A stretch of DNA of 64,000 nucleotides from Chitinophagales bacterium (GCA_013298955.1 JAAFJT010000006.1:24231-88230), one strand, 5' to 3'. Positions 1 through 8,675 are shown, counted from the first letter of the stretch. Made by a program: numbers and translations. Notes: a model not told the origin generated them from the sequence alone.

Positions 1-69
1 GAAAGCATTGTGAAAACATTGAATACTGATTTTAAAAAATTTACGATTCAAGATGGGAAGATTCTTTAA
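1..69 (+). CDS. C-terminal end of an unidentified protein (partial)
   Basis: The window opens inside a reading frame on the plus strand that ends with TAA at 67-69. Only 22 residues are visible, ending in FTIQDGKIL. This is too little to assign a family. The cluster of hairpins that begins 23 bp after the stop is consistent with a genuine gene end, because palindromes follow many stop codons in this window. Confidence 0.55.
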   Translation, partial: ESIVKTLNTDFKKFTIQDGKIL

Positions 70-92
70 TACATAAGATGCTTCTTTGTAAC

Positions 93-195
93 CCGTTTCG
101 GAAAATTTTCAATTTGCCGAAACGGATGGTCGTTCTTGATTACGTAGTCTGAGTAATCATTGATGGAGACCATTAGTTTTACAAAGGTTGTAAAA
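93..195. repeat. Three successive hairpins, one nested, after a gene end
   Basis: The arm CCGTTTCGG at 93-101 pairs with 117-125. ATGGTC at 126-131 pairs with GACCAT at 168-173 and encloses GATTAC/GTAATC (138-143/153-158). TTTTACAA at 177-184 pairs with 188-195. No T-run follows, so this is not a classic intrinsic terminator. It lies between the partial gene at the left edge and the 3' end of murB. Confidence 0.6.
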
Positions 196-248
196 GTCTT
201 TTGCGTGGATTAAAAACAACGGAAAAAATCACATTATTACTATTAAAA

Positions 249-1286
249 CTACCAAACATTCACCTCCTGCATCAGTTCGATTCCAAATTTATCCCGTACA
301 GAACGTTGTACATTTTCCGCATGAGTCATAATTTCGAGTCCTGTCGCACCGCCATAATTGACAATAACCAAAGGTTGTCGGGCATGACACCCTGTATTGC
401 CTACGCGTTTGCCCTTCCACCCACATTGCTCTATCAACCAAGCCGCAGGGATTTTCGCCTCCAATGTACCCACTGCATAATGCGGCATTTCAGGAAAATC
501 ATTTTGTAAGGATTCCCATTTTTGATTCAAAATCACAGGGTTTTTGAAAAAACTGCCTGCATTACCAATCATAGCAGGGTCGGGCAACTTGGCTTTGCGG
601 ATATTGCAAACCGCATTACTCACATCCGTAGGCGTTATATGATTAGAATCAATATTCATATTCGCCAAAGTATTGCGAATATCGCCATATTCGATATTGA
701 CTTCCCGATTTCGGCTGAGTTGCAACATCACTTTGGTAATCAAATATTGTCCTTTCAATTTGCTTTTAAATACACTTTCTCGATAACCAAAGGCACAATC
801 ATTTTTCGTAAAGTGATGAATATCAAGCGTTTCTAAATGCAAAGCTTCAACATTCAATAATAAATCAGCCAATTCAACGCCATAAGCTCCAATATTTTGA
901 ATCGGCGCAGCACCCACCGTTCCCGGTATGAGCGAAAGGTTTTCCAATCCACTCAATCCGCGATTAAGCGTCCAAAGCACCAAATCATGCCACAAAACGC
1001 CTCCACCTACTAAAACCCAAACGGTCTCTGCATCGCGTCTAATGATTTCAATCTTACGAATATAATTTTTAATGATTAACGCACCATAAAAATCTTTGGA
1101 AAAAAGAATATTGGAGCCACTACCCAAGATGTGAATCGGTAATTTTAAAGGGTTATACCGTTTGATAACGGCTCGTGCGCCCTCCACAGAGGAAATTTGT
1201 GCGAATAAACCACACTGAGCATCCAATCCAAACGTATTATGGTGTTTGAGCGTATAGTTTTCAACGATTAGGTTATTCTTCAACAT
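249..1286 (-). CDS. murB: UDP-N-acetylenolpyruvoylglucosamine reductase MurB
   Basis: MurB reduces UDP-GlcNAc-enolpyruvate to UDP-MurNAc with NADPH and FAD in cytoplasmic peptidoglycan precursor synthesis. It is a type I enzyme of 345 residues. Visible landmarks are NTFGLDA near the N-terminus, the FAD-binding stretch SLIPGTVGAAPIQNIGAYGVE, RESVFK, GNAGSFFKNPV with the catalytic serine, and the C-terminal LMQEVNVW. I chose the ATG at 1286. An in-frame TTG at 1331 would add 15 residues but lies at the tip of a palindrome. The gene sits 193 bp downstream of murA on the same strand and may be cotranscribed with it. Confidence 0.95.
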   Translation of the reverse strand: MLKNNLIVENYTLKHHNTFGLDAQCGLFAQISSVEGARAVIKRYNPLKLPIHILGSGSNILFSKDFYGALIIKNYIRKIEIIRRDAETVWVLVGGGVLWHDLVLWTLNRGLSGLENLSLIPGTVGAAPIQNIGAYGVELADLLLNVEALHLETLDIHHFTKNDCAFGYRESVFKSKLKGQYLITKVMLQLSRNREVNIEYGDIRNTLANMNIDSNHITPTDVSNAVCNIRKAKLPDPAMIGNAGSFFKNPVILNQKWESLQNDFPEMPHYAVGTLEAKIPAAWLIEQCGWKGKRVGNTGCHARQPLVIVNYGGATGLEIMTHAENVQRSVRDKFGIELMQEVNVW

Positions 1287-1330
1287 TGTCTTGTTAGCAA
1301 GTTGGTTTTTAGGGAAAATGGAGTTATCCA

Positions 1331-1362
1331 AAAGTCGTCGAGTTGGTCAACTCGACGACTTT
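1331..1362. repeat. Perfect 15-bp palindrome (short family, murA-murB gap)
   Basis: The arm AAAGTCGTCGAGTTG at 1331-1345 pairs perfectly with 1348-1362, leaving only two central bases. The same outer stem AAGTCGTCGA recurs in the palindrome at 58834-58863. Confidence 0.85.
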
Positions 1363-1479
1363 AACAAAGTTAAAAATTTATAACAATGTTCTTATGTGTT
1401 TTTTTTTACCATAAGGAGGCACAAAAATAATATTTTTTTTGAAATTTCGATGCTTTTTGTACCTTTTAGGGCAAAAAAC

Positions 1480-2823
1480 TTATGCCGTTTGCAAATTTAC
1501 TTTTTCAATGGTCAAACCCATTTTGCGCAATCTCGGTACAATATCACCATAACCGCGTTCAATCATCGGGACACCTTTTAAATAAGTCGTCCCTTTGGCA
1601 AGTGATGCTGCGATAACATATGCCAGACCTGCCCGCAAATCGGGTATTGTCAAAGGGTCAGGATGCGCAATTAAAGGGGTTGGTCCCGAAATAATGGCAC
1701 TATGTTCATGCCCTTTTCCCGTAAATCGACAGTCCAAACTGCCCAAACAATGTGGTACTAATTGCACTTTCGCACCCAATTTTTTCAAGGCTTTCAAATA
1801 ACCAAACCGATTTTCATAAACCGTCTCATGAATAACCGAAATCCCTTCCGCTTGCGTCAAAAATAAAGCAAAAGGTTGTTGCCAATCGGTCGAAAAACCG
1901 GGATAAACATCTGTTTCTAAATGAATGGCTTTGGGTTTCTCCGCCCGAAAAAAACGAATGCTATCGCCATCTTCCAACTCAAAACCACCACCTGCTTGTC
2001 GAAAAGACGATAAAAAATTGCCCAAAGTCTCTGGTTTGATACCATGTACCGTAATTTCGCCATCAGAAGCCGCCGCCAAAGAAGCCCAACTTGCTGTTTC
2101 GATGCGGTCGCCGAGAATGTTCATTCGACAACCTTTCAAATTGGAAACGCCTTCAATTCTAAATTCACGACCTGAATTGGTGAAAATCACCGCGCCCATA
2201 GCCCGTAACATCGTGACCAATTCCATAATTTCAGGTTCAACCGCCACATTTTCAATAATACTCGTGCCTTCTGCCAAGACACTTAAAAACAAACTCGTCT
2301 CGGTCGCGCCCACAGACGGATATTTCAACTTAAAATGAGTGCCTTTCAGTCGTTTGCTTTTTCGAGCAACATACCCCTCTGGCGTTTCGGCAATCGTCGC
2401 ACCGAAATCGCGCAAAGCATCAATATGAAAATCAACGCCGCGTGCGCCAATCGCACAACCGCCCATCAAAGGCACACTCACTTCATCGAACCGATGCAGC
2501 AAAGCACCCGGCATTAAAATCGGCATCCGATTACTGCCCGAATGCGGTTGTCGAATATGCGCTTCCCGAATCGAAGTCGGGTCAATCGTCATTGACTTGC
2601 TTTTTTTATCCCAAACAATCGTTGCGCCAAGCGAACGCAACATATCGGCAGTGATTTCCACATCGCCAATCGGCGGCACATTGGTCAATAAAGTAGGAGA
2701 ATCGCCCAAAAGCGCGGCAATCATGGCTTTTGTGGCAAAATTTTTCGCCCCATAACAGCGAATTGCGCCCACAATAGGCGCACCACCTTCAATTTTATAG
2801 GCAGTTGATTGGTTTGGTTGCAT
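1480..2823 (-). CDS. murA: UDP-N-acetylglucosamine 1-carboxyvinyltransferase MurA
   Basis: MurA transfers enolpyruvate from PEP to UDP-GlcNAc, the first committed step of peptidoglycan synthesis. The 447-residue protein keeps the N-terminal GAKN lysine motif, the loop GGCAIGAR with the PEP-binding (fosfomycin-target) cysteine, and the C-terminal DLRAGLAYVIAA segment with its catalytic region. The frame opens at a GTG (2889), but that codon overlaps a candidate -7 box. The ATG at 2823 places the normal distance before the first conserved block, with an ATG at 2874 as the alternative. murB follows on the same strand. Confidence 0.95.
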   Translation of the reverse strand: MQPNQSTAYKIEGGAPIVGAIRCYGAKNFATKAMIAALLGDSPTLLTNVPPIGDVEITADMLRSLGATIVWDKKSKSMTIDPTSIREAHIRQPHSGSNRMPILMPGALLHRFDEVSVPLMGGCAIGARGVDFHIDALRDFGATIAETPEGYVARKSKRLKGTHFKLKYPSVGATETSLFLSVLAEGTSIIENVAVEPEIMELVTMLRAMGAVIFTNSGREFRIEGVSNLKGCRMNILGDRIETASWASLAAASDGEITVHGIKPETLGNFLSSFRQAGGGFELEDGDSIRFFRAEKPKAIHLETDVYPGFSTDWQQPFALFLTQAEGISVIHETVYENRFGYLKALKKLGAKVQLVPHCLGSLDCRFTGKGHEHSAIISGPTPLIAHPDPLTIPDLRAGLAYVIAASLAKGTTYLKGVPMIERGYGDIVPRLRKMGLTIEKVNLQTA

Positions 2824-2888
2824 GTAGGATGAATGATTGTTTGATAACAGAGGTTGTTGTAAATGGTGAACCATTTCCTTTAAAGGCA

Positions 2889-2916
2889 CAAATTTAGATT
2901 TAAATCTGAAAGCAAA
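2889..2916 (-). promoter_or_regulatory. Candidate murA promoter
   Basis: Read on the minus strand, TTTG (2916-2913) is followed after 16 bases by TAAATTTG (2896-2889), a match to the Bacteroidota TAnnTTTG -7 box. The spacer is one base short of the usual 17-23. Transcription would begin near 2882, which argues against the GTG at 2889 being the murA start. Confidence 0.4.
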
Positions 2917-2951
2917 CCTTTTTTTCAGTTGGAAAAGGTGATTTTAAGTAA

Positions 2952-2987
2952 AAAAATGCGCCAATTGATTCCAATTGACGCATTTTT
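2952..2987 (-). terminator. Intrinsic terminator downstream of the PorE-like gene
   Basis: AAAAATGCGcCAATTG pairs with CAATTGaCGCATTTTT with one mismatch and a 4-base loop. On the minus strand the stem runs into a T-tract. It follows the long palindrome behind the gene that ends at 3097. A T-tract on the plus strand as well makes it potentially bidirectional. Confidence 0.7.
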
Positions 2988-3003
2988 CACTTAACGATAT
3001 ATG

Positions 3004-3090
3004 GTTTGAATTAGATTTTTTGGATTTGTAGGATTCAATTAGGATTTATCCTAATTGAATCCTACAAATCCAAAAAATCCTAATTCAAAC
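3004..3090. repeat. Family A palindrome (TAGGATT arms), 3' of the PorE-like gene
   Basis: A 42-base left arm beginning GTTTGAATTAG pairs with a 43-base right arm ending CTAATTCAAAC. There is one single-base indel and a 2-base loop. The arms are reiterations of n(3-5)GGATT. It begins 6 bp after the stop codon of the minus-strand gene ending at 3097. Confidence 0.9.
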
Positions 3091-3096
3091 TGTCAA

Positions 3097-5583
3097 TTAT
3101 TCAACAAATCGAAATGTATCATGTTCATAAATCACGATTCGAGCGTCTTTATAACCTGCGGTTCGCACTTTGCCGCGCAATTCTCGCGCCGCATCCAACG
3201 ATTTTATGCCATTGAAAACAAAAATCGTCACCTCTCCTTCTCGAATCTGTTCGACTTTGCCCAAATCTTTAACATGCGTTTCGTCAAATAATTTAGGGTT
3301 TTTAAATGCCGCAATCCGCACTTTATACGATTTATCAGCTATTTTCGACGGATTTGGCTTTGTAACCGCTATTTCAGCATCCGATTTAGACTCTTTTTCA
3401 CCACTTTTTGCCGCAACTGTATTTTTGCGAATTGCTTCCGCATTCACTTCATCCAATACGAAGGTTCCTTTGTAACCTTTTTCAGCCGCTTTTTTAGAAG
3501 CCGTTTCCGCATCCGCCCGATGTTTGAAAACGCCCAATCGAATTTTCGTTTTGCCATCTTCTGGTACTGCATAGACTTTACCAAACGATTTTAACGCATC
3601 ATATGGACTTAAATCCACCATCTGGGTCGATGCAATCACCGATAATTGTACTGAAAAACCTTGACCTTTTGCCGTCATCTGCGGCGCAGTAGGCGTAGTT
3701 GTATTGTTAGAAATAGCTAACTTAGGCGTTTCTTGCGGCGAATCCTTGATTGGTGCGGTTGTAACAGCGAGCGTTATTTTGGTATCGCCACCAATTTCCA
3801 TCCGAATTTCGCCCAAATTGCGCTCTTTGCCATCCACCGATTTCAACAATTTATGGGCAATAGCATAATTTTCTTTGGAAAAAGTCAAGATATAGCTGAC
3901 ATTTTTGAGTAAATGAAAGCTAAATCGACCATTTTTATCACTTTTAGTCGTTTGCGATTTCTTATCCGATTGATTCATACTTGTCACCGTCACGCCTGCA
4001 AGCGGTGCGCCCGTCTGCCCGTCCTTGACCATTCCAGCATAACTATTCGTACCCATTTCGGTTGGCACATCCATTTGAATACGATTCAAAGCCAATTCTA
4101 CGGTTCTGCCTTGCGCCTCTATTGGCAAAATCCGAAAACTATCGACTTTATAACCCACCTTTTTGACGCGTAAAACCAATGCTTGATTGTTATTAAATTC
4201 GTATATGAAATCGCCTTTGCCGATTTTTAAGGCAGAAACTTCGCCTTGCAACACATCTATTTCTTTTCCATATACGTTCACAGGCTGTTTGGTTTCCTCA
4301 TCATAAAACGCAATATAAGCTGAATTAACGTTCAAACTCAACAAATATACATCTTCTTTGCCTTTTCCGCCCTGCCGATTGGATGTAACAAAACCTTTAC
4401 GTGCCGAAACATCGAAAAAATAAGCATAATCATCCCCCGATGAATTTAAACCTTTGCCGACATTAATCGGTTCTGCCCAAAAACCTTTCAAAGGTTCTGT
4501 TTTAAACATATCATACCCACCAAAACCATGATGCCAATCCGATGCAAAGAATAATTGACCGCCTTGCACAAAGGGCGTGATTTCATCGCCCATCGAATTG
4601 ACGGTATTTCCCAAATTTTGCGGTTCAGACCATTGATTCCCTTTTTTGAAAGACATATATATATCAAAACCACCATATCCATTCGGTCTATCGGATGCAA
4701 AATACATCGTATTACCGTCTTCACTCAAACTTGGAAAACCTGTTGCACTCAAATTGTGTTGAAAAGCACGCACATCCGACCAATCTCCATTCGGAAGCAC
4801 TATTGCCGTATAAATCGACATTTCTAAACCACTTTTTGATGCAATGCGTTCTCCATCTCCAAAATTATTGCGCGTAAAGGCTACCATTTTTCCATCTTTG
4901 GAAAACGAAGCATAACTATCATTATAAACATTTTTTAAATCTGTTTTAAAAAACGTCGATTTTTCGTTGTTAAAATCACTTGAAAACCATTGATTATTTG
5001 CCGCACCCGTCCAATCTTTTTTGTTACCTTCTACTTTTCGTTTCAAATCCGTGCGCGTAGAGGAGAAAATTGCTTTATTTTGATATAAAATCGCTCCAAA
5101 ATCGGAAGATGCCGTATTAAATTTGGCAAGCGACAATTCATAAGGCGCGGGCGTTTCATGGCGTTTGGCGAAAGCCGATTTGCCTATAAAATGGTCTCCC
5201 ACTTTTTGATGGGATTCATTAGAAGCCGCGTATTTTTTAAACATCTCTGTCGCTTTATCATACTGCTCAAGCATCATAAGTACTTGACCATAATGCAAAT
5301 ACACATTGGCATCTGTTTTCATTTGAATGGCTCGTGCATACCATTCAGCAGCCCGTTCCAACTCATTGAGATGCCGATAGCAATTTGCCAACCGCGACAT
5401 CACGCCCTGAGTATCCTCATTCACTTCCAAAAAGGATTCATAAGATTTGGCAGCCGCAGCATAGGCAAACAATTCGTATTGTTTATCCGCTTTTTCAAGC
5501 GCGACCGTTTGTGCAAAAGCCATATTAGAAAGGTAGGCAACTTGCAACGTCGTTACAAGCAAGGATTTTACAAGCAATCTCAT
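3097..5583 (-). CDS. PorE-like periplasmic/outer-membrane protein: TPR, PD40 propeller, carboxypeptidase-regulatory and SPOR-like domains
   Basis: An 828-residue exported protein with a signal peptide ending around AFAQ (residues 22-25). Domains in order are TPR-like helices (about 30-125), a PD40/WD40-like beta-propeller (about 150-400, with motifs such as FASDRPNGYGGFDIY and GDEITPF), a CarboxypepD_reg beta-sandwich (about 520-600), and two C-terminal segments resembling SPOR domains (about 640-715 and 745-828). P. gingivalis PorE and its relatives, T9SS-associated periplasmic proteins, share the first three domains but end in OmpA, which binds peptidoglycan. SPOR domains also bind peptidoglycan glycan strands, so the architecture suggests an alternative wall anchor. 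A role in T9SS or envelope organisation is inference. Confidence 0.8.
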   Translation of the reverse strand: MRLLVKSLLVTTLQVAYLSNMAFAQTVALEKADKQYELFAYAAAAKSYESFLEVNEDTQGVMSRLANCYRHLNELERAAEWYARAIQMKTDANVYLHYGQVLMMLEQYDKATEMFKKYAASNESHQKVGDHFIGKSAFAKRHETPAPYELSLAKFNTASSDFGAILYQNKAIFSSTRTDLKRKVEGNKKDWTGAANNQWFSSDFNNEKSTFFKTDLKNVYNDSYASFSKDGKMVAFTRNNFGDGERIASKSGLEMSIYTAIVLPNGDWSDVRAFQHNLSATGFPSLSEDGNTMYFASDRPNGYGGFDIYMSFKKGNQWSEPQNLGNTVNSMGDEITPFVQGGQLFFASDWHHGFGGYDMFKTEPLKGFWAEPINVGKGLNSSGDDYAYFFDVSARKGFVTSNRQGGKGKEDVYLLSLNVNSAYIAFYDEETKQPVNVYGKEIDVLQGEVSALKIGKGDFIYEFNNNQALVLRVKKVGYKVDSFRILPIEAQGRTVELALNRIQMDVPTEMGTNSYAGMVKDGQTGAPLAGVTVTSMNQSDKKSQTTKSDKNGRFSFHLLKNVSYILTFSKENYAIAHKLLKSVDGKERNLGEIRMEIGGDTKITLAVTTAPIKDSPQETPKLAISNNTTTPTAPQMTAKGQGFSVQLSVIASTQMVDLSPYDALKSFGKVYAVPEDGKTKIRLGVFKHRADAETASKKAAEKGYKGTFVLDEVNAEAIRKNTVAAKSGEKESKSDAEIAVTKPNPSKIADKSYKVRIAAFKNPKLFDETHVKDLGKVEQIREGEVTIFVFNGIKSLDAARELRGKVRTAGYKDARIVIYEHDTFRFVE

Positions 5584-5732
5584 AATTTGTTCCGTTTAAA
5601 TGCGTCGTATGATTAAATTGGTTTAAAGCAGGCGGTTGTCTCGCCATTTTTCATAGCTTTGCCCGCTTGATAGGATACGGAATAATAACGTCAAATCGTT
5701 GAAAATAATTCATTTGCACATCTGTTTTTTTT

Positions 5733-5765
5733 CAAAGGTAAGTATTTTGGAAAATGGCGATACAA
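5733..5765 (-). promoter_or_regulatory. Candidate promoter of the PorE-like gene
   Basis: On the minus strand TTG (5765-5763), a 22-base spacer and TACCTTTG (5740-5733) match the Bacteroidota TTG-N17-23-TAnnTTTG pattern. The predicted leader before the start at 5583 is about 140 bases long. Confidence 0.5.
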
Positions 5766-5769
5766 TTAA

Positions 5770-6042
5770 GATACGATTGGAACGCGGATGACGCGGATTG
5801 GGCGGATGGGCGCGGATTTTTTATTTTATAAAAATATGCAGCTTAAATAGTTCAATTGAAATAACCGATCCAAAAGGTCGGCGAGGTTGGAACCTCGCCG
5901 ACCTTGATTCGATACAAATGCGCTGATTTTCAACTATTTACGTTTTGATAGCTTATTTCGAGTCAACTACTTATAATTTTATTTAAAATAAAAAATCCGC
6001 GCCCATCCGCCCAATCCGTGTCATCCGCGTTCCAATAGTATC
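5770..6042. repeat. Family B palindrome (GCGGAT arms) with another palindrome nested in its loop
   Basis: The left arm (5770-5827) contains GGAACGCGGATGACGCGG and pairs with the right arm at 5986-6042 with few mismatches. The arms reiterate GCGGATnn. Inside the 158-base loop sits a second palindrome (5873-5904). The right arm ends 28 bp from the stop codon of the GH75 gene ending at 6071. It occupies most of the 487-bp gap between the two minus-strand genes. Confidence 0.9.
5873..5904. repeat. Short palindrome (GAGGTT core) nested in a family B element
   Basis: AAGGTCGGCGAGGTT pairs perfectly with AACCTCGCCGACCTT across two central bases. The core GAGGTT/AACCTC is shared with the palindromes at 20251, 36333 and 36750, while the outer stem differs. 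Confidence 0.85.
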
Positions 6043-6070
6043 ACATTTTGATAAAGCGAAAACCATTTTT

Positions 6071-6844
6071 CTAAAAACAATCCACTACATTTCGACCAAC
6101 TGTTTTCAATTTTTCATTGCCAATCCGCTCAATATCAGCAACCGTGCGGTGTTGATATTCGCCCAAACCCGAATTTGGAAACACGACATATATAATGTCT
6201 GGCGTTCCCAAACCACCTTTGCGCGGTGACGTATTGGCAATGCCCAATTTTTTCGCTAATGCAATCGACGCTTCTCCCAAACGATTCGTTGGTCCGACAT
6301 CCGCTAAAATGGCAAAACCGCCTTTTTGGTTTTTTGAATTAAAAACATATGCCATATCTCCTACTCGAATATTGCTTGGCCACATCAAAATATCAGGCAT
6401 GACAAAATAAGGTATTTTTTCGGAATCTACATAACGGCGCGGGTCTGTTTTAGGCAATTTAGGATTCTGCAAAGAAGTCGTGGAAACATAATATCCCGGA
6501 TTCGGGTCTCCTTTTTTTTGCACCGCAGGTCTGCCATTCGACCCAAGCGCGACACTGCCCCAATGTCCACTCCCGTCTTTTGCACGGGCATTGTCATCCA
6601 AACCAGTGTTTTTAGGATGATAAGCGCGGGGCGAACCATCTGCATCAATGGCAATTTTTGCCCTAAAAATTAAGGAACCCGTCGAATTATGATGCAATAC
6701 ATTAAAATTTTCAATCACTGTTAAATGCGTCGTATCGCACAATGGAAGGGATTCACGCATGTTAAAAGACATTAATATAATGCTTGCAGATAGCACCATT
6801 GCACCGTGTCCGCGACGACGGCGAGTAGTAGAGAATAGATTCAT
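6071..6844 (-). CDS. GH75 chitosanase-like secreted protein (copy 1)
   Basis: A 257-residue protein with a hydrophobic export segment (about 15-27) after an Arg-rich start. The body matches glycoside hydrolase family 75: AKIAIDADGSPRAY, the DPNPGYYVSTTSL block, IPYFVMP, and the likely catalytic pair in LADVGPTNRLGEAS (Asp and Glu). Family members cleave chitosan internally. The natural substrate here is unknown and could be another GlcN-containing polymer. It lies immediately downstream of a paralogue (7004-7771) that shares the same motif order, so the pair is a tandem duplication. Confidence 0.8.
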   Translation of the reverse strand: MNLFSTTRRRRGHGAMVLSASIILMSFNMRESLPLCDTTHLTVIENFNVLHHNSTGSLIFRAKIAIDADGSPRAYHPKNTGLDDNARAKDGSGHWGSVALGSNGRPAVQKKGDPNPGYYVSTTSLQNPKLPKTDPRRYVDSEKIPYFVMPDILMWPSNIRVGDMAYVFNSKNQKGGFAILADVGPTNRLGEASIALAKKLGIANTSPRKGGLGTPDIIYVVFPNSGLGEYQHRTVADIERIGNEKLKTVGRNVVDCF

Positions 6845-6959
6845 TTTGTTTAGCCTTAGCTCGCTTTGTTTGTAATTCTTTTTTTTAAATAGAATGAGGT
6901 TTGATAATGAAGCGCAAAAGTATGAAATAAAATTTAGATTTTTTGAGGTGTAACCAATT

Positions 6960-6991
6960 TGGTAGTCGGGAAATTTATTTCCCGACTACCA
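6960..6991. repeat. Short palindrome (GTCGGGAAAT core), 3' of GH75 copy 2
   Basis: TGGTAGTCGGGAAAT pairs perfectly with ATTTCCCGACTACCA across a 2-base centre. It begins 12 bp after the stop of the minus-strand gene ending at 7004. The core recurs at 41915 and 53599, and with one change at 38530. Confidence 0.85.
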
Positions 6992-7003
6992 AAAATCCAA
7001 GTT

Positions 7004-7771
7004 TTACATTTTTTTAAAACAAGTTATAATATTATTATCGATTTTAGCCAACATTTCCGCACCTTTTTGATTGATTTGTTCAATAGTGCGGTGTTTTTCC
7101 GCGCCCAAACCAGAATTTGGAAATGCGATATACACAATATCAGGGGTTTCCAAGCCTCCATCTCGCGGCGAAACATTGGTCAACCCAATTTTGCTCGCCA
7201 AAGCAATGGATGCTTCACCCAATTTTCCTTCGGGACCAATATCTGCCAATATCGCAAAACTGCCCAAACGCGTCAATTGATTATAAACATATCCCATATC
7301 ACCCACTTGCATATTATATTTATCCATCAAGGATTGTGGCAACACATAATAAGGAATCACCTCTGAATTGACGTAACAGCGCGGGTCTGTCTGAGCGTAA
7401 TTCGGGTCATATAAAGCTGTTGGAGAGATGTAAAAGCCGGGATAAGGGTCATTTCTACCTTGAATAACGGGTTTATCACCCGCATCTACGACAATACCCA
7501 CCCATTTGCCATCGGTTCTGGCATTGCTCAACTCGTCTAAACCCGTATCATTGGGTCCGTAAGCACGCGGAGAACCATCCGCATCAATAGCGATTTTAGC
7601 TTTAAAAACCAGAAAACCTGTAGCATCTTGCTTGAACACTTTATAACTTTCAATGGTCAACTGTTCGGTTGATTCGCAAAGCGTCACTGCGCTTTTCGGA
7701 CACGCATACAACAGCAAAATGCCCATAAAAAAAAGCAACGATAGTTTGCGTTTAAGGTTAGATTGTTCCAT
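7004..7771 (-). CDS. GH75 chitosanase-like lipoprotein (copy 2)
   Basis: A 255-residue paralogue of the preceding gene. The N-terminus ends in LLLYAC, a plausible lipobox with the acylated cysteine near residue 24, so this copy is probably membrane-anchored, whereas copy 1 has no such cysteine. The GH75 motifs AKIAIDADGSPRAY, DPYPGFYISPTAL, IPYYVLP and LADIGPEGKLGEAS are all present, including the Asp/Glu pair. Downstream of msrA on the same strand but separated by 194 bp, so probably its own unit with copy 1. The different anchoring of the copies suggests distinct locations in the envelope. Confidence 0.8.
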   Translation of the reverse strand: MEQSNLKRKLSLLFFMGILLLYACPKSAVTLCESTEQLTIESYKVFKQDATGFLVFKAKIAIDADGSPRAYGPNDTGLDELSNARTDGKWVGIVVDAGDKPVIQGRNDPYPGFYISPTALYDPNYAQTDPRCYVNSEVIPYYVLPQSLMDKYNMQVGDMGYVYNQLTRLGSFAILADIGPEGKLGEASIALASKIGLTNVSPRDGGLETPDIVYIAFPNSGLGAEKHRTIEQINQKGAEMLAKIDNNIITCFKKM

Positions 7772-7830
7772 TTACCTGTTTGTTTTTTTAAAAATAGTTA
7801 ATCGTATCAATATTTAACTTCATTAACAAA

Positions 7831-7856
7831 AAAAGGCAACGCATCTCGCATTGCCT
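7831..7856 (-). terminator. Intrinsic terminator of msrA
   Basis: On the minus strand AGGCAATGCG...CGTTGCCT forms a stem (with a G-U pair) followed by TTTTTT. It lies 110 bp beyond the msrA stop. Confidence 0.65.
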
Positions 7857-7965
7857 CCAACTAAAAACCAATTAATTATCAAACAAATATTTTTAAATAA
7901 ATTTTTCAATCGAAATTATTTTGTTTAAATGATTGTTATTCAAATAGTTACAATTTTTAAAAGTA

Positions 7966-8505
7966 TCAATTTGCTTTCAACCTATCTTTAAAGTTCAAAC
8001 GAAATTTTTTAATCTTGGGCGCAATCACAAATTGACAATAAGGTGCGTAACCATTCAAATTGAAATAATCCTGATGATAATCCTCCGCAGGAAAAAATTG
8101 AGTAAAGATAGCAACTTCTGTTTTAATTGTATCCTGCCAAAGTTGTTTTTTTTCTATTTCTGCTACAATTTTTTCAGCACTGCTTTGTTGAGCAGCGTTA
8201 TGATAAAAAATTACAGAACGATATTGCGTACCCACATCTGCCCCTTGTCGGTTCAAGGTTGTTGGGTCATGTACGTGAAAAAAAATACGCAGAATATCCT
8301 CATAATCAATCACTTGTGGGTCAAAATGCACATTCACTACCTCCGCATGTCCAGTCTGCCCCCCGCAAACGGCTTTGTAAGTCGGACTCCCTGTGCCGCC
8401 CGAATAACCTGATACTACTTTTTGAACGCCGTGTAAAGCATCGAAAATCGCTTCGATGCACCAAAAACAGCCGCCGCCCAAAGTCGCAATTGCTAAATTT
8501 TCCAT
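7966..8505 (-). CDS. msrA: Peptide-methionine (S)-S-oxide reductase MsrA
   Basis: MsrA repairs S-methionine sulfoxide in proteins. The 179-residue protein begins ENLAIATLGGGCFWC, with the catalytic cysteine in GCFWC, followed by GYSGG, GHAEVV and the QYRSVIF block. I start at the ATG at 8505, directly before the conserved block. The frame extends 12 codons further upstream without homology. No msrB is fused or adjacent. The direct repeats TTTGTGACAAA/CTGTGACAAA at 8585-8607 lie about 80 bp upstream and may be operator sites. Confidence 0.95.
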   Translation of the reverse strand: MENLAIATLGGGCFWCIEAIFDALHGVQKVVSGYSGGTGSPTYKAVCGGQTGHAEVVNVHFDPQVIDYEDILRIFFHVHDPTTLNRQGADVGTQYRSVIFYHNAAQQSSAEKIVAEIEKKQLWQDTIKTEVAIFTQFFPAEDYHQDYFNLNGYAPYCQFVIAPKIKKFRLNFKDRLKAN

Positions 8506-8584
8506 TATGAATTTAATGATTTTGGTATTCCACAACAACATTTTTGGATAGGAAAAGTTTTATTAAAACCAAAATCAATTTGTC

Positions 8585-8607
8585 TTTGTGACAAATCTGT
8601 GACAAAC
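8585..8607. promoter_or_regulatory. Tandem TGTGACAAA motifs upstream of msrA
   Basis: TTTGTGACAAA (8585-8595) is followed by CTGTGACAAA (8598-8607) in the same orientation. The same word occurs as an inverted pair at 50897-50931, and a TTGTCACAA site lies near 54577. A shared transcription-factor site is possible; the factor is unknown. Confidence 0.3.
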
Positions 8608-8675
8608 ATACAACTTTTTTACAACTTGTACAAGTATTTTTAATATTTTTCAATTTTATTCGCTCCTTTACCTTT

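Noticed and set aside
249..836. Plus-strand frames of about 100 codons over murB
   Set aside because: They lie antisense to murB, whose minus-strand product matches a known enzyme end to end.
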